In this document: piece by piece, positions 1-9,294 of the stretch
How the letters are laid out: each line of letters starts with the position of its first letter
Position numbering within the stretch: position 1 is the first letter of the stretch
Source of the DNA: Ignavibacteriales bacterium
Lineage (GTDB): Bacteria; Bacteroidota; Ignavibacteria; Ignavibacteriales; Melioribacteraceae
Assembly: GCA_020635275.1 (NCBI GenBank)
Contig: JACKAA010000003.1
Coordinates: 372,001-436,000 of the forward strand
Direction of reading: 5' to 3'
Length of the DNA: 64,000 bases
Notes under the pieces: model-generated
Database searches by the model: none
What the model saw: only the letters and a program-made list of their open reading frames with translations
Told to the model about the DNA's origin: nothing
Program-made: the position numbers and the translations under genes

Positions 1-1
1 A

Positions 2-2233
2 TCAGAGGAAAATTTTACAAGAAACTCTGAATTAAAAGAAAAACTTGATAATGAAATTTCCGGATTAAGAGTAAAAGAATTAGAAGAAAAAAACAATATT
101 AATAATATTAAAGATAAGATTGAGTTTTTTAGTACTTTAATAAATAATCTTGAAGGTGTATCTCAGGGAACAAAATTACTGCTTGAAAGTGAAGGTTGGA
201 CAAATAATGAAAAAGCAATTCTTGCAGATATCGGTTCACCTAAAGAAGAATACAGATTAGCTATTGAAACTGTTTTAAAAAATTCGTTAAATAATATTGT
301 TATCCAATCGAGTGAAGACTTAAAAAGTGCAATTGAATATTTAAGAAAAAATGATTTAGGAAAAGCATCTTTTATAATTAATAATATCTTTAATAGAAAG
401 ACCTCTTTGTTAGATAAAATAAATGCTTATAGTCTCAAGAAAAAGTATAAGAAGATTGAAAAAGAATCCGGATTTATTAACTGGGCATTGGAATTTATTG
501 AAACTGAAGAAAAATATTTAACCTACTTTAAAAATTCCTTAAAACTTACTGCCGTTGTAAAATCATTAAATGATGCTTTAGGACTTAATAAAAAATATCC
601 CGAATTCAATTTTGTTTCGGTTAATGGTGAGTTCTTAAATAATACCGGAAATTTAGAAGCTGGATCATCGGAAAAACTTGAAGATTCACTTTTTGGCAGA
701 AGAAAATTACTTGAAAATTTAAAAAATGAATACCCGAAATTAGAACAGAATTTATCTGTTATAAGAAAATCAATAGAAGAAAAAGAAGATGAAGTCAGCA
801 GAATAAATTTAAAAGTAATTTCTGATCAAGGTAAAATTTTACTTAACGAAATAAATAACATTGAAAAACAAATTTCTCAACTTGAATTTGAAAAAGAGAA
901 ATCGAACCAGGATATTGAAAAAATTCAAAATGAGATTCAGGAAAAGGTTAGTGAATTAAATTTAACAGAACAAAACGTTGCCAATTTAAAACTGGATTTT
1001 GAAGGCAAGTCAAGTATAATAGCTGCTAAAAAAAATGAGCTGGAAGTTTTTGAAAATTCTCTTAATGAACAAGAAAATAAATATAGTGAATTACAATCAG
1101 CTTATAATAATCTTCAAATTGAAATTGAAAGATTAAGAGGTGAAATTCAAAACAAAACAAATTTGTTGACCAAATCTTCCGAGACAAAAACTTCTTTGAT
1201 ATCTTCTGTTGATAGATTAGAAAATGAAATAAAAAATTCCCATCAGGAAATTGAATCTATTCAATCATTAATTTCTGATACACAAAATGAATACGATGAG
1301 TTAGTTGGTGAAAAGAATATTGGGGCTGAAGCTTTATCCAAAATTGAAGAGCAACTTTTAAGCAAAAAGAATGAATCTTCAGAATATGAGCAAAAACTAA
1401 ATAACGTCCGTAATGAAAGACAAACTATTTCAGACAATATTCATGAAATTAGAGTTAAACAAAGTGAAACATCAATCAGATTTGAAAATCTGAACAATCA
1501 TATAAAAGATGAATATAACATTGAACTTGAGTATCAAGAGTTTGAAGATATTGAAACATTCGATTTTAAATTTGTTTCTGCAGAAGTGCATGATTTAAGA
1601 GATAAACTTAAAAATTTAGGCCCAATTAATCTTTTAGCATATTCGGAATATGAAGAAGAAAATGAGCGGTTGGAATTTTTACTTAACCAGAGAAACGACT
1701 TAATTGAATCAGAAAAAGATCTTATTAAAACTATAAAAGAAATTAATGAGTCTGCTCAATCAGTATTTTTGCAGACATATGATGAAATTCGCAAAAATTT
1801 TCAAACAATATTTCAATCATTATTTAATCCCGGTGATGAAGCTGATTTAATTTTAGAAGAAGGTGCAGATCCTTTAGAAGCAAAAATTGAAATAATTGCA
1901 AAACCTAAAGGTAAAAGACCAACCGGAATTGAATTACTTTCCGGAGGTGAAAAAACATTAACTGCAACAGCTTTACTTTTTGCAATTTACTTAGTTAAAC
2001 CAAGTCCATTTTGTATTATGGATGAGGTTGACGCTCCTCTTGATGATGCCAATGTTGATAGATTTACAAAGTTACTAAAAGATTTTAGCGGTAATACCCA
2101 ATTTATAATTGTAACTCATAACAAAAGAACAATGGAAGCAGCAGAAAATATGTATGGTGTTACAATTCAAGAAGAAGGTATTTCTAAATTGGTCGGTGTT
2201 CAATTTAATGAAGAAATCAGTGTTTCTGCATAA
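2..2233 (+). CDS. smc: Chromosome segregation protein SMC, C-terminal part (5' end outside window)
   Basis: SMC is the ATPase subunit of the bacterial condensin-like complex that compacts and segregates chromosomes. The reading frame is open from base 2, so the N-terminal Walker A head and first coiled coil lie before the window. What remains begins in the coiled coil and enters the hinge domain near base 150 (EGVSQGTKLLLE). A glutamate/lysine-rich coiled coil fills about 700-1800. The ABC signature LSGGEK lies near 1936-1955 and a Walker B/D-loop (MDEVDAPLDD) follows. An in-frame TTG at 407 falls inside the hinge and is not a start. The stop overlaps the next start (TAATG). The identification is firm; only the start is missing. 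Confidence 0.95.
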   Translation, partial: SEENFTRNSELKEKLDNEISGLRVKELEEKNNINNIKDKIEFFSTLINNLEGVSQGTKLLLESEGWTNNEKAILADIGSPKEEYRLAIETVLKNSLNNIVIQSSEDLKSAIEYLRKNDLGKASFIINNIFNRKTSLLDKINAYSLKKKYKKIEKESGFINWALEFIETEEKYLTYFKNSLKLTAVVKSLNDALGLNKKYPEFNFVSVNGEFLNNTGNLEAGSSEKLEDSLFGRRKLLENLKNEYPKLEQNLSVIRKSIEEKEDEVSRINLKVISDQGKILLNEINNIEKQISQLEFEKEKSNQDIEKIQNEIQEKVSELNLTEQNVANLKLDFEGKSSIIAAKKNELEVFENSLNEQENKYSELQSAYNNLQIEIERLRGEIQNKTNLLTKSSETKTSLISSVDRLENEIKNSHQEIESIQSLISDTQNEYDELVGEKNIGAEALSKIEEQLLSKKNESSEYEQKLNNVRNERQTISDNIHEIRVKQSETSIRFENLNNHIKDEYNIELEYQEFEDIETFDFKFVSAEVHDLRDKLKNLGPINLLAYSEYEEENERLEFLLNQRNDLIESEKDLIKTIKEINESAQSVFLQTYDEIRKNFQTIFQSLFNPGDEADLILEEGADPLEAKIEIIAKPKGKRPTGIELLSGGEKTLTATALLFAIYLVKPSPFCIMDEVDAPLDDANVDRFTKLLKDFSGNTQFIIVTHNKRTMEAAENMYGVTIQEEGISKLVGVQFNEEISVSA

Positions 2234-2964
2234 TGAATTATAATCACCAAAAAAATTTTAAAATATATATTGATTTCGACGGCACAATAACCACCAAAGA
2301 TATTGGCGAACATATGTTCTTGGAATTTGGTGATCCTGCAAAAAGTAGAGAAATTATTTCAAAATGGCTAACAGGAGATTATAATTCAAAAGAAGTTTGG
2401 ATTAAACTTTGTGAAACAATTAAAAATTTTGATGAGAATAAATTTGATACCTTCTTAGAGAATATTTCTATTGATCCATATTTTATTGAATTTGTAAAAT
2501 TTGCTAAAGAAAAGAATTTTGTATTAACAATTTTAAGTGATGGTTTAGATTATTATATAAATAAAATTAGTAAAAGAGAAAATTTTTCTGATTTAAGTAT
2601 TTACTGTAATAAATTAATATTTGATGCCGATGGAAAACTTTGTCCTCAATTTCCATATACAGATGAAGAATGCAATAAATGCGCTAATTGTAAAAGAAAT
2701 CATATTATAAATTCTTCCAGTGATGATGATATAACTATATATATTGGTGATGGTTGGTCTGATACATGTGCGGCAGAACATTGTGATTTTATATTTGCAA
2801 AACGTTCATTGTTAAGATATTGTGAACAAAATGGAGTTCCTTATTTTCAATTTGAGGATTTCTCAGATGTAAAAAAAATTGTTGACCAGCTTTATAATAA
2901 AAAGAAAATTAAAAAAAGACATCAGGCAGAATTGAAAAGAAAAGATGCCTATATGCAAGGTTAA
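2233..2964 (+). CDS. HAD-superfamily phosphatase, MtnX-like
   Basis: A 243-residue HAD-fold phosphatase. Motif I is DFDGTIT at residues 14-20 with nucleophile D14 and acid/base D16. Motif II is S102 in ILSDG, and motif IV is GDGWSD with D173 and D177. The C-terminal layout resembles MtnX, the 2-hydroxy-3-keto-5-methylthiopentenyl-1-phosphate phosphatase of methionine salvage. Cysteines at 137, 147, 150 and 153 (CNKCANCK) form a possible metal-binding cluster in the cap. No other methionine-salvage gene is nearby, so the substrate is unknown. The start overlaps the smc stop by one base, which suggests translational coupling. The family is clear; the MtnX function is only a guess. Confidence 0.8.
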   Translation: MNYNHQKNFKIYIDFDGTITTKDIGEHMFLEFGDPAKSREIISKWLTGDYNSKEVWIKLCETIKNFDENKFDTFLENISIDPYFIEFVKFAKEKNFVLTILSDGLDYYINKISKRENFSDLSIYCNKLIFDADGKLCPQFPYTDEECNKCANCKRNHIINSSSDDDITIYIGDGWSDTCAAEHCDFIFAKRSLLRYCEQNGVPYFQFEDFSDVKKIVDQLYNKKKIKKRHQAELKRKDAYMQG

Positions 2965-2980
2965 AATAAGGTAAATATAA

Positions 2981-3562
2981 ATGAAAGAATTGGCAAAAAT
3001 ATTATTTAAGTTCAGAAGTTATACACCTGTACCCTTTGTTATACTTATGTTAGTGTTTTATAATGGTAATCTGCTTAGTTGGATAATTGGATTAATAATT
3101 TTAATTCTGGGTGAGTTATTAAGATTCTGGGGAGTTTCATTTGCAGGAAGCATAACGCGAACAACTTCTTCTGTAAAAGCTGATCAGCTAGTTACTGCCG
3201 GACCTTTTGCACATGTCCGTAATCCCCTTTATGTTGGTAATATATTAATTTATTTGGGTTTCGGAATTATCTCTTTAGCCCTATTCCCCTATTTACAAAT
3301 TATTGCGCTTGTTTGGTTTGTATTTCAATATACTTTAATTGTTAGTATTGAAGAAGAATTTTTAGAAAGTAAATTTGGACAAAGCTACAAGGATTACAAA
3401 GCTAACGTAAATAGAATTGTCCCTAAGCTTAAAGCCTATAAACCGGAAAATGCTGGAGTAATTGAACCTAATTATCAAAAAGGTTTAAAATCTGAAATGA
3501 GAACTATGCAAGCTCTGGGAGTTATTTTGTTACTTACAATAATTATTCATTTGGTTAAATAA
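2981..3562 (+). CDS. Integral membrane methyltransferase, isoprenylcysteine/phospholipid methyltransferase family
   Basis: A 193-residue membrane protein with about four or five hydrophobic segments: residues about 15-47, two around 75-120, and a C-terminal one at 178-192. It carries the family hallmark GPFAHVRNPLYVGN near residues 79-92, followed later by EEEFL, which form the S-adenosylmethionine pocket in the ICMT/PEMT-like superfamily. Bacterial members methylate lipids or unknown small substrates, and the substrate here cannot be read from the sequence. An AAGG sequence sits about 10 bases before the ATG. It is directly followed by lpxB with no gap, so it is probably co-transcribed with the lipid A genes. 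A role in lipid modification is inference from this context. Confidence 0.8.
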   Translation: MKELAKILFKFRSYTPVPFVILMLVFYNGNLLSWIIGLIILILGELLRFWGVSFAGSITRTTSSVKADQLVTAGPFAHVRNPLYVGNILIYLGFGIISLALFPYLQIIALVWFVFQYTLIVSIEEEFLESKFGQSYKDYKANVNRIVPKLKAYKPENAGVIEPNYQKGLKSEMRTMQALGVILLLTIIIHLVK

Positions 3563-4702
3563 TTGAATAAAAAATTGATGATTATTGCTGGTGAAGCTTC
3601 AGGAGATTTACATGGTTCGGCACTTATTGCTGAACTGAAAAAAATTGATAAAGATATAGAAGTATTTGGTATTGGCGGCGATAAAATGATTCAAAATGGA
3701 ATGAAAGCTATTCATCACATTAATGAAATGTCTTTCCTAGGATTTATAGAAGTAATTAAACATATACCATTTATTAGAAAAGTTAAAAATGAACTTATTG
3801 AGTTGGCAAAAAAAGAAAATATTAAAAATGCAGTTTTAATTGATTACCCTGGATTTAATTTAAGTATTGCCAAAGCTTTTCATAAACTTTCAATGAAAAA
3901 TATTTATTACATTTCTCCACAGATTTGGGCATGGGGAAAAGGGAGAATAGAAAAAATCAAAAAGTTAATTAACAGAATGATTGTGTTTTTTCCTTTTGAA
4001 GAAAAACTCTATAAAAACAATAATGTTAATTCTGATTTTGTCGGTCATCCTCTTATAAAATCAATACATGAGTTTAATTTTTTATCAAGAGATGACTTAA
4101 ATAAAAAATATGATCTGTCAGTGGAAAAAGATTTACTTATTTTATTGCCTGGCAGCCGAAAGCAAGAAATTGATAAAATTTTGCCAAGTACTTTAGAAGC
4201 TTCAAAAAAAATCTGCAATGAATTTAATATGCAGACAATTGTTGCCTGTGCTGATAATATCGATATAAATTATTTTGATAAATATAAGCACTTAGTGAAC
4301 TTTAAAGTAATAAAAGGTGAAACTTATAACCTATTAAAGAATGCAAATTTTGCGGTAATAAAATCGGGAACTTCTACGCTTGAGGCTGGAATTATTGGTA
4401 CACCGTTTATAGTAGTATACAAAACAAATTACTTTACCTATTTAATAGGAAAGATTTTAATTAAAATAAAAAACATTGCTCTGGCTAACATTGTTGCAGA
4501 AAAACAAATAGTAAAAGAACTAATTCAAAATGATGTTAACCCAGAAAAAATATATGATGTTTGCAGTTTGTTTCTTTCAGATAAACTGATTTATGAAAAT
4601 CTTAAAAATGATCTTAAAAGTATTAAATTTAAATTGAATACTGAAGGAAATCCAAGTAAAAAAGCAGCAGAAATTATTTATGCTGAATTAAATGCAGTTT
4701 AG
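3563..4702 (+). CDS. lpxB: Lipid-A-disaccharide synthase
   Basis: LpxB (GT19) condenses UDP-2,3-diacylglucosamine with lipid X to form the lipid A disaccharide at the inner face of the inner membrane. The 379-residue length is normal. The N-terminal motif GEASGDLHG (residues 10-18) is diagnostic. ISPQIWAWGKGR and LLPGSRKQEI are further family motifs, and KSGTSTLEAG lies in the nucleotide-binding half. The start is TTG at 3563, abutting the previous stop. The next ATG (3578) would leave too short a beta strand before GEASGD, so TTG is preferred. The following acyltransferase gene overlaps its 3' end by 11 bases, indicating a tight lipid A operon. Confidence 0.95.
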   Translation: MNKKLMIIAGEASGDLHGSALIAELKKIDKDIEVFGIGGDKMIQNGMKAIHHINEMSFLGFIEVIKHIPFIRKVKNELIELAKKENIKNAVLIDYPGFNLSIAKAFHKLSMKNIYYISPQIWAWGKGRIEKIKKLINRMIVFFPFEEKLYKNNNVNSDFVGHPLIKSIHEFNFLSRDDLNKKYDLSVEKDLLILLPGSRKQEIDKILPSTLEASKKICNEFNMQTIVACADNIDINYFDKYKHLVNFKVIKGETYNLLKNANFAVIKSGTSTLEAGIIGTPFIVVYKTNYFTYLIGKILIKIKNIALANIVAEKQIVKELIQNDVNPEKIYDVCSLFLSDKLIYENLKNDLKSIKFKLNTEGNPSKKAAEIIYAELNAV

Positions 4703-5354
4703 AAAAGTTAAGAAAAAGTTTCTTCAAAAACTTGGTAATGTTTTAATTGTTCCAAGTATAATTGTTCTTTGCAAAACTTTAAGAATAACGGTAAAAAATA
4801 AAGCTGATCTGGAAAAATTATTACTTAATCAAAACGTAATATTTGCCTTTTGGCATGGATTGATGCTGGCTCCCTGGTATGTTCTAAGGAAATATCAACC
4901 AAGCACAATAATAAGCAGCAGTAAAGACGGAAAGTTATTGACAAAAATTTTACACTTCTGGAAATATAGAGTAAACAGAGGCTCAAGCAGTAAAGGCGGT
5001 AAAGAGGTTTTAGATCAGTTAATAATTGATGCACAAAATAGGTTAAATATAGCAATTACTCCGGATGGACCAAGAGGCCCAAAAGAGCAAATGAAAGCTG
5101 GTACAGTAGTTATTGCAAAAAAAACTGGTATTCCCATTATTTTATTGAGTGTTTATTATAAATCAAAAATAACATTAAAAAGTTGGGATTTGTTTCAAAT
5201 ACCGTTGCCATTTAGTAAAGTTTGTATTGAATATTCTGAACCAATATTAATTGATAAAAATTTGTCATACGAAGAAACAGATTTAAAAATAAATGAAGTT
5301 GGAAAAATTTTCATCGATTTTCAAAAAAGAGCAGAACAAAATTGTTACAGTTAA
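4692..5354 (+). CDS. DUF374 lysophospholipid acyltransferase, LpxJ-like candidate
   Basis: A 220-residue acyltransferase of the DUF374 group. Visible motifs are FWHG with the candidate catalytic H55, the SSSKDG loop near 75-80, RGSSSKGG, and TPDGPRGPKE, which is the acceptor/phosphate-binding motif. Some DUF374 proteins of Campylobacterota (LpxJ) are lipid A late acyltransferases, although they are unrelated in sequence to LpxL/LpxM. Here the gene sits between lpxB and lpxK, overlapping both (11 and 13 bases), so a secondary acylation of the lipid A precursor is a reasonable inference. A general phospholipid acyltransferase is the alternative. No LpxL/LpxM-type gene is in the window. Confidence 0.82.
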   Translation: MQFRKVKKKFLQKLGNVLIVPSIIVLCKTLRITVKNKADLEKLLLNQNVIFAFWHGLMLAPWYVLRKYQPSTIISSSKDGKLLTKILHFWKYRVNRGSSSKGGKEVLDQLIIDAQNRLNIAITPDGPRGPKEQMKAGTVVIAKKTGIPIILLSVYYKSKITLKSWDLFQIPLPFSKVCIEYSEPILIDKNLSYEETDLKINEVGKIFIDFQKRAEQNCYS

Positions 5355-6388
5355 TTAGAATAATATTATCCCCTCTTACAATTTTGTACAAGTTTGTTGT
5401 AAATATTAGAAATTCATTTTTTGAAAAGAATATATTTAAACAAGTTAAGGTCAATACAAAAGTTATATCAGTCGGTAATTTAACCGTAGGTGGATCAGGT
5501 AAAACACCGCTTGTAATAAATATTACAAAACACTTAAAGCATTCTTCAAAAAAGGTAGGAGTTTTAAGCAGAGGTTACGGTAGAAGTTCAAAGGGATACA
5601 AACTTGTATCTAACAATGAAAAAATCATTGTAGATGTTAAAACATCCGGTGACGAAATTTATTTAGTTGCAGATGAGTGTAAAGTACCTACTGCAGTTGC
5701 AGAAAGAAGAGTTAATGGTGTTCAAAGATTTATTGAAGAAATAGATTTAGATGTTGTTGTGCTTGATGATGCATTTCAGCACAGATGGATTGCTAGAGAT
5801 TTTGATATTTTAATTATGGATCAAAAATTTTTGAGTAATGTAAATTCATTCGATCAAAGACTGTTGCCACTTGGTTCTATGAGAGAACCTTTTGAGTCAA
5901 TTAAAAGAGCGGATGCAATTATTATTAATAGAAAATTTTCGCCAAAAATAACTATACCAATAAAAATTAGAAAATATTTAACGGATAAAGAAATATATTT
6001 TAGTCACTTTAAAGTAGTGGGAATATTTGATGTTAAAACAAATAAAGCATATGAAACGAATGAATTTGAAGGTCAGCAAAGTTTAGTTGTTTGTGGCATT
6101 GCTTCTCCATTTTCTTTCCTAAGAATATTAACAGAGAGCAATATCAATATTAAAAATAAAATGATTTTTACTGATCATAAAGATTATACTCAAAAAGAAA
6201 TAATGTCAATAAGAAAACAATTTTATGATACTAATTCTTTTTCAGTACTTACAACACAAAAAGATGCAGTTAAATTAATGCAGTTTTCCAAAGAATTAGA
6301 TGACATAGATATATATTATTTAAAGATTGAATTAGAGATTGAAGAACCAAATAAATTTTATGAGTTATTAAATAAAAAAATAAATTAA
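5342..6388 (+). CDS. lpxK: Tetraacyldisaccharide 4'-kinase
   Basis: LpxK phosphorylates the 4' position of the tetraacyl disaccharide to give lipid IVA at the inner membrane. The 348-residue length is typical. An N-terminal hydrophobic/amphipathic helix (residues 4-23) is followed by the P-loop VGGSGKTP (49-56), then LSRGYGR and LDDAFQHR, all classic LpxK motifs. The start is a TTG at 5342 that overlaps the upstream acyltransferase by 13 bases. No better ATG precedes the conserved N-terminal helix. It closes the lipid A block, and ppdK begins 36 bases later. Confidence 0.94.
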   Translation: MLQLIRIILSPLTILYKFVVNIRNSFFEKNIFKQVKVNTKVISVGNLTVGGSGKTPLVINITKHLKHSSKKVGVLSRGYGRSSKGYKLVSNNEKIIVDVKTSGDEIYLVADECKVPTAVAERRVNGVQRFIEEIDLDVVVLDDAFQHRWIARDFDILIMDQKFLSNVNSFDQRLLPLGSMREPFESIKRADAIIINRKFSPKITIPIKIRKYLTDKEIYFSHFKVVGIFDVKTNKAYETNEFEGQQSLVVCGIASPFSFLRILTESNINIKNKMIFTDHKDYTQKEIMSIRKQFYDTNSFSVLTTQKDAVKLMQFSKELDDIDIYYLKIELEIEEPNKFYELLNKKIN

Positions 6389-6424
6389 CTTATTCTATTA
6401 ACATAAAATAATCGAGGCAATATA

Positions 6425-9157
6425 ATGGCAAAAAAGAAAAACACTAAGTACGTTTATTTTTTTGGTGGTAAAAAAGCCGATGGTAAAGCTGAAATGAAAA
6501 ACCTGTTAGGTGGTAAAGGTGCAAACCTAGCTGAAATGGTTAATATTGGATTACCTGTACCTGCTGGTTTTACAATTACTACTGAAGTATGTACTTATTT
6601 CTATGATAATAAGAAAAAATATCCAAAAGAATTAGAAAAACAAGTTTTAGATTCTTTGAAGAAAATTGAAAAAGAAATGGGTGCAAAATTTGGAGATAAA
6701 AATAATCCTTTACTTCTTTCTGTAAGAAGTGGGGCTCGCGCATCCATGCCAGGAATGATGGATACAATTTTAAATCTTGGACTAAATGATGTTACAGTTC
6801 AGGGACTTATAAAAAGTACAAACAATCCAAGATTTGCATATGATTCTTATAGAAGATTTGTTCAAATGTACGGTGACGTAGTTTTAGGATTACAACCAGA
6901 AGATAAACATGATTTAGATCCTTTTGAAGTTATTTTAGATGCAAAAAAGAAAAAGAACGGCATAACAAAGGATACCGATTTAACTGCTGATCAATTAAAA
7001 GAATTAGTTCAGGAATTTAAAGCTGAAATTAAAAAACGAACGGGACATGATTTCCCGACAGATCCAATGAAACAATTGTGGGGAGCTGTTGGTGCAGTTT
7101 TTCAATCATGGATGAACGAAAGAGCAATTGTCTATAGAAAATTAAATGATATACCAGCTGCATGGGGCACTGCTGTAAATGTTCAATCAATGGTATTTGG
7201 CAATATGGGCGAAGATTCAGGTACCGGTGTTGCATTTACAAGAGATCCTGCTTCAGGTAAAAATGTATTTTATGGCGAATATTTATTTAATGCCCAAGGT
7301 GAAGATGTTGTAGCTGGTGTAAGAACTCCCCATGAAATATCAGAATTGAAAAAAGATAATCCAAAAATTTACAAAGAACTTGATAATATCCGTAAAAAAT
7401 TAGAGAAACATTACAAAGATATGATGGATGTTGAATTTACAATTCAACAAGGTAAACTTTGGATGCTTCAAGCAAGAGTTGGAAAGAGAACCGGATTTGC
7501 TGCTATACAAATAGCTGTTGATATGGTTAGAGAAAAACTTATCTCTAAAAATGTAGCTTTATTAAGAATCCAACCTGAACAATTAAATCAATTGTTAAGA
7601 CCTATATTCGATTTAGAGCAAAAACAAAAAGCAATTACAGATGGTAATCTTTTAGCAAAAGGATTAAATGCTGGTCCGGGTGCTGCTTCAGGTAAAATAG
7701 CATTCTCAGCTCAAGATGCAGAAATTATGGCTGCAAAGGGCGATAAAGTAATTCTTGTTAGAATTGAAACTTCTCCAGAAGATATAAAAGGAATGAATGC
7801 GTCTGAAGGTATCTTAACTGCAAAAGGCGGTATGACTTCACATGCAGCATTAGTTGCCAGACAAATGGGTAAAGTTTGCGTTGCAGGTTGCGGAGCTTTA
7901 GAAATAGATTACAAAAAAGGAACAATGAGAGTTCAAAATTCTGATAAAGTAGTTAAGGAAGGTGAATATATTTCTATAGATGGTTCAACTGGTGAAGTTA
8001 TTGCCGGACAAATTCAAACAAAACCTTCTGAAGTTGTTCAAGTTCTTATAACAAAAGAATTAGATCCAAAAAAATCTAAAGTTTATCAGACTTATAAAGA
8101 TCTTATGACATGGGCTGATAAAGCAAGAACTTTGGGAATTAGAACTAATGCAGATGAACCGGAACAATCAGCAAATGCAATTGCTTTTGGTGCTGAAGGA
8201 ATAGGATTGACCAGAACCGAACATATGTTCTTCCAAGGTGATAGAATTATTGCGGTACGTGAAATGATTTTAGCTGATAATGAAGCTGGAAGAAAATCAG
8301 CTTTAGCAAAATTATTACCTCATCAAAGAGAAGATTTTGAAGGTATCTTTAAAGTTATGAAAGGTAAACCAGTAACAATCAGAACTTTGGATCCTCCATT
8401 ACATGAATTCTTACCGCATGAAGAAAAAGATATTAAAGTAATGGCTGATACTATGGGTATTACTGTTAAAAAAGTTAAAGATAAAATTGAATCTCTAAGT
8501 GAATTTAATCCTATGTTAGGATTTAGAGGCTGCCGTTTAGGAACAGCTTACCCTGAAATTACTGAAATGCAAGCAAGAGCTATTTTAGAAGCTGCTGTAA
8601 ATGTTGCTAAAACCGGAGTAAAAGTAAAACCAGAAATTATGATTCCTTTAGTAGGCCATGTAAATGAACTAAAAATTCAAGAAGGAATTGTAAGAAAAGT
8701 AGCTAAAGAAGTATTTAAAGAAAAAGGTAAAAAAGTTGATTATCTTGTTGGAACAATGATTGAACTGCCAAGAGCTGCTTTGACTGCCGATGAAATTGCT
8801 TCAGTTGCGGAATTCTTTAGTTTTGGAACTAATGACTTAACTCAAACAACATTTGGTTTATCAAGAGATGACTCAGGTAAATTCTTACCTATGTATGTTG
8901 AAAAAGAAATATTGCCAAGAGATCCTTTTGAAAGTATTGATCAAAATGGCGTTGGTCAATTAGTTGAAATTGGTACCCAAAAAGGAAGAAAAGTAAATCC
9001 TAAATTAAAAGTTGGTATTTGCGGAGAACACGGTGGTGAACCAGAATCAGTTGAATTCTGCCATAGAACAGGACTAAATTATGTTAGCTGTTCACCATTT
9101 AGAGTGCCTATTGCAAGATTGGCTGCAGCAAGAGCCGCTTTAAGAGGCACTAAATAG
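6425..9157 (+). CDS. ppdK: Pyruvate, phosphate dikinase
   Basis: PPDK interconverts pyruvate + ATP + Pi and PEP + AMP + PPi, linking lower glycolysis and gluconeogenesis in the cytoplasm. The 910 residues match the usual size. The N-terminal ATP-grasp domain opens with GGKGANLAEM. The central phosphohistidine domain has GGMTSHAA with phosphorylated H473, and the C-terminal PEP/pyruvate barrel has GFRGCRLG, SFGTNDLTQ and catalytic C866 in GICGEHGG. A GAGG Shine-Dalgarno-like sequence precedes the ATG by about 7 bases. A strong hairpin terminator follows. The direction in vivo cannot be told, but PPi-dependent glycolysis is common in low-energy anaerobes. Confidence 0.97.
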   Translation: MAKKKNTKYVYFFGGKKADGKAEMKNLLGGKGANLAEMVNIGLPVPAGFTITTEVCTYFYDNKKKYPKELEKQVLDSLKKIEKEMGAKFGDKNNPLLLSVRSGARASMPGMMDTILNLGLNDVTVQGLIKSTNNPRFAYDSYRRFVQMYGDVVLGLQPEDKHDLDPFEVILDAKKKKNGITKDTDLTADQLKELVQEFKAEIKKRTGHDFPTDPMKQLWGAVGAVFQSWMNERAIVYRKLNDIPAAWGTAVNVQSMVFGNMGEDSGTGVAFTRDPASGKNVFYGEYLFNAQGEDVVAGVRTPHEISELKKDNPKIYKELDNIRKKLEKHYKDMMDVEFTIQQGKLWMLQARVGKRTGFAAIQIAVDMVREKLISKNVALLRIQPEQLNQLLRPIFDLEQKQKAITDGNLLAKGLNAGPGAASGKIAFSAQDAEIMAAKGDKVILVRIETSPEDIKGMNASEGILTAKGGMTSHAALVARQMGKVCVAGCGALEIDYKKGTMRVQNSDKVVKEGEYISIDGSTGEVIAGQIQTKPSEVVQVLITKELDPKKSKVYQTYKDLMTWADKARTLGIRTNADEPEQSANAIAFGAEGIGLTRTEHMFFQGDRIIAVREMILADNEAGRKSALAKLLPHQREDFEGIFKVMKGKPVTIRTLDPPLHEFLPHEEKDIKVMADTMGITVKKVKDKIESLSEFNPMLGFRGCRLGTAYPEITEMQARAILEAAVNVAKTGVKVKPEIMIPLVGHVNELKIQEGIVRKVAKEVFKEKGKKVDYLVGTMIELPRAALTADEIASVAEFFSFGTNDLTQTTFGLSRDDSGKFLPMYVEKEILPRDPFESIDQNGVGQLVEIGTQKGRKVNPKLKVGICGEHGGEPESVEFCHRTGLNYVSCSPFRVPIARLAAARAALRGTK

Positions 9158-9170
9158 TTAATATTTATTT

Positions 9171-9206
9171 AACTGAGCTTACTGAAAGTAGGCTCAGTTT
9201 ATTATA
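9171..9206 (+). terminator. Intrinsic terminator after ppdK
   Basis: The arm AACTGAGCTTAC (9171-9182) pairs with GTAGGCTCAGTT (9188-9199), giving a 12-bp stem with one G-T pair and the 5-base loop TGAAA. A T-rich tract follows. It lies 13 bases after the ppdK stop and separates that transcript from queA. Confidence 0.85.
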
Positions 9207-9216
9207 TTTGCAGATT

Positions 9217-9263
9217 CAATTGGAACTAACTATTAATCAATTTTTATAATTAGTTAGTAATTG
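9217..9263. repeat. Imperfect inverted repeat in front of queA
   Basis: CAATT (9217-9221) pairs with AATTG (9259-9263), and ACTAACTA (9225-9232) pairs with TAGTTAGT (9251-9258). A 3-base bulge (GGA) lies between the two helices on the left, giving 13 pairs around an 18-base loop. It ends about 30 bases before the queA ATG, so it would be in the leader or would overlap the promoter. It has no T-tract, so it is not a terminator. An operator or leader structure is possible; function unknown. Confidence 0.4.
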
Positions 9264-9294
9264 AGGGTGCAAGAGATTTGATCAAGGAGAATCA

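Noticed and set aside
407..409. TTG as an SMC start
   Set aside because: The frame stays open to the window start and the TTG lies within the hinge domain, so it is internal.
9207..9294. preQ1 riboswitch before queA
   Set aside because: The loop and A-rich tail expected of preQ1 aptamers are not seen; only a simple inverted repeat is present.
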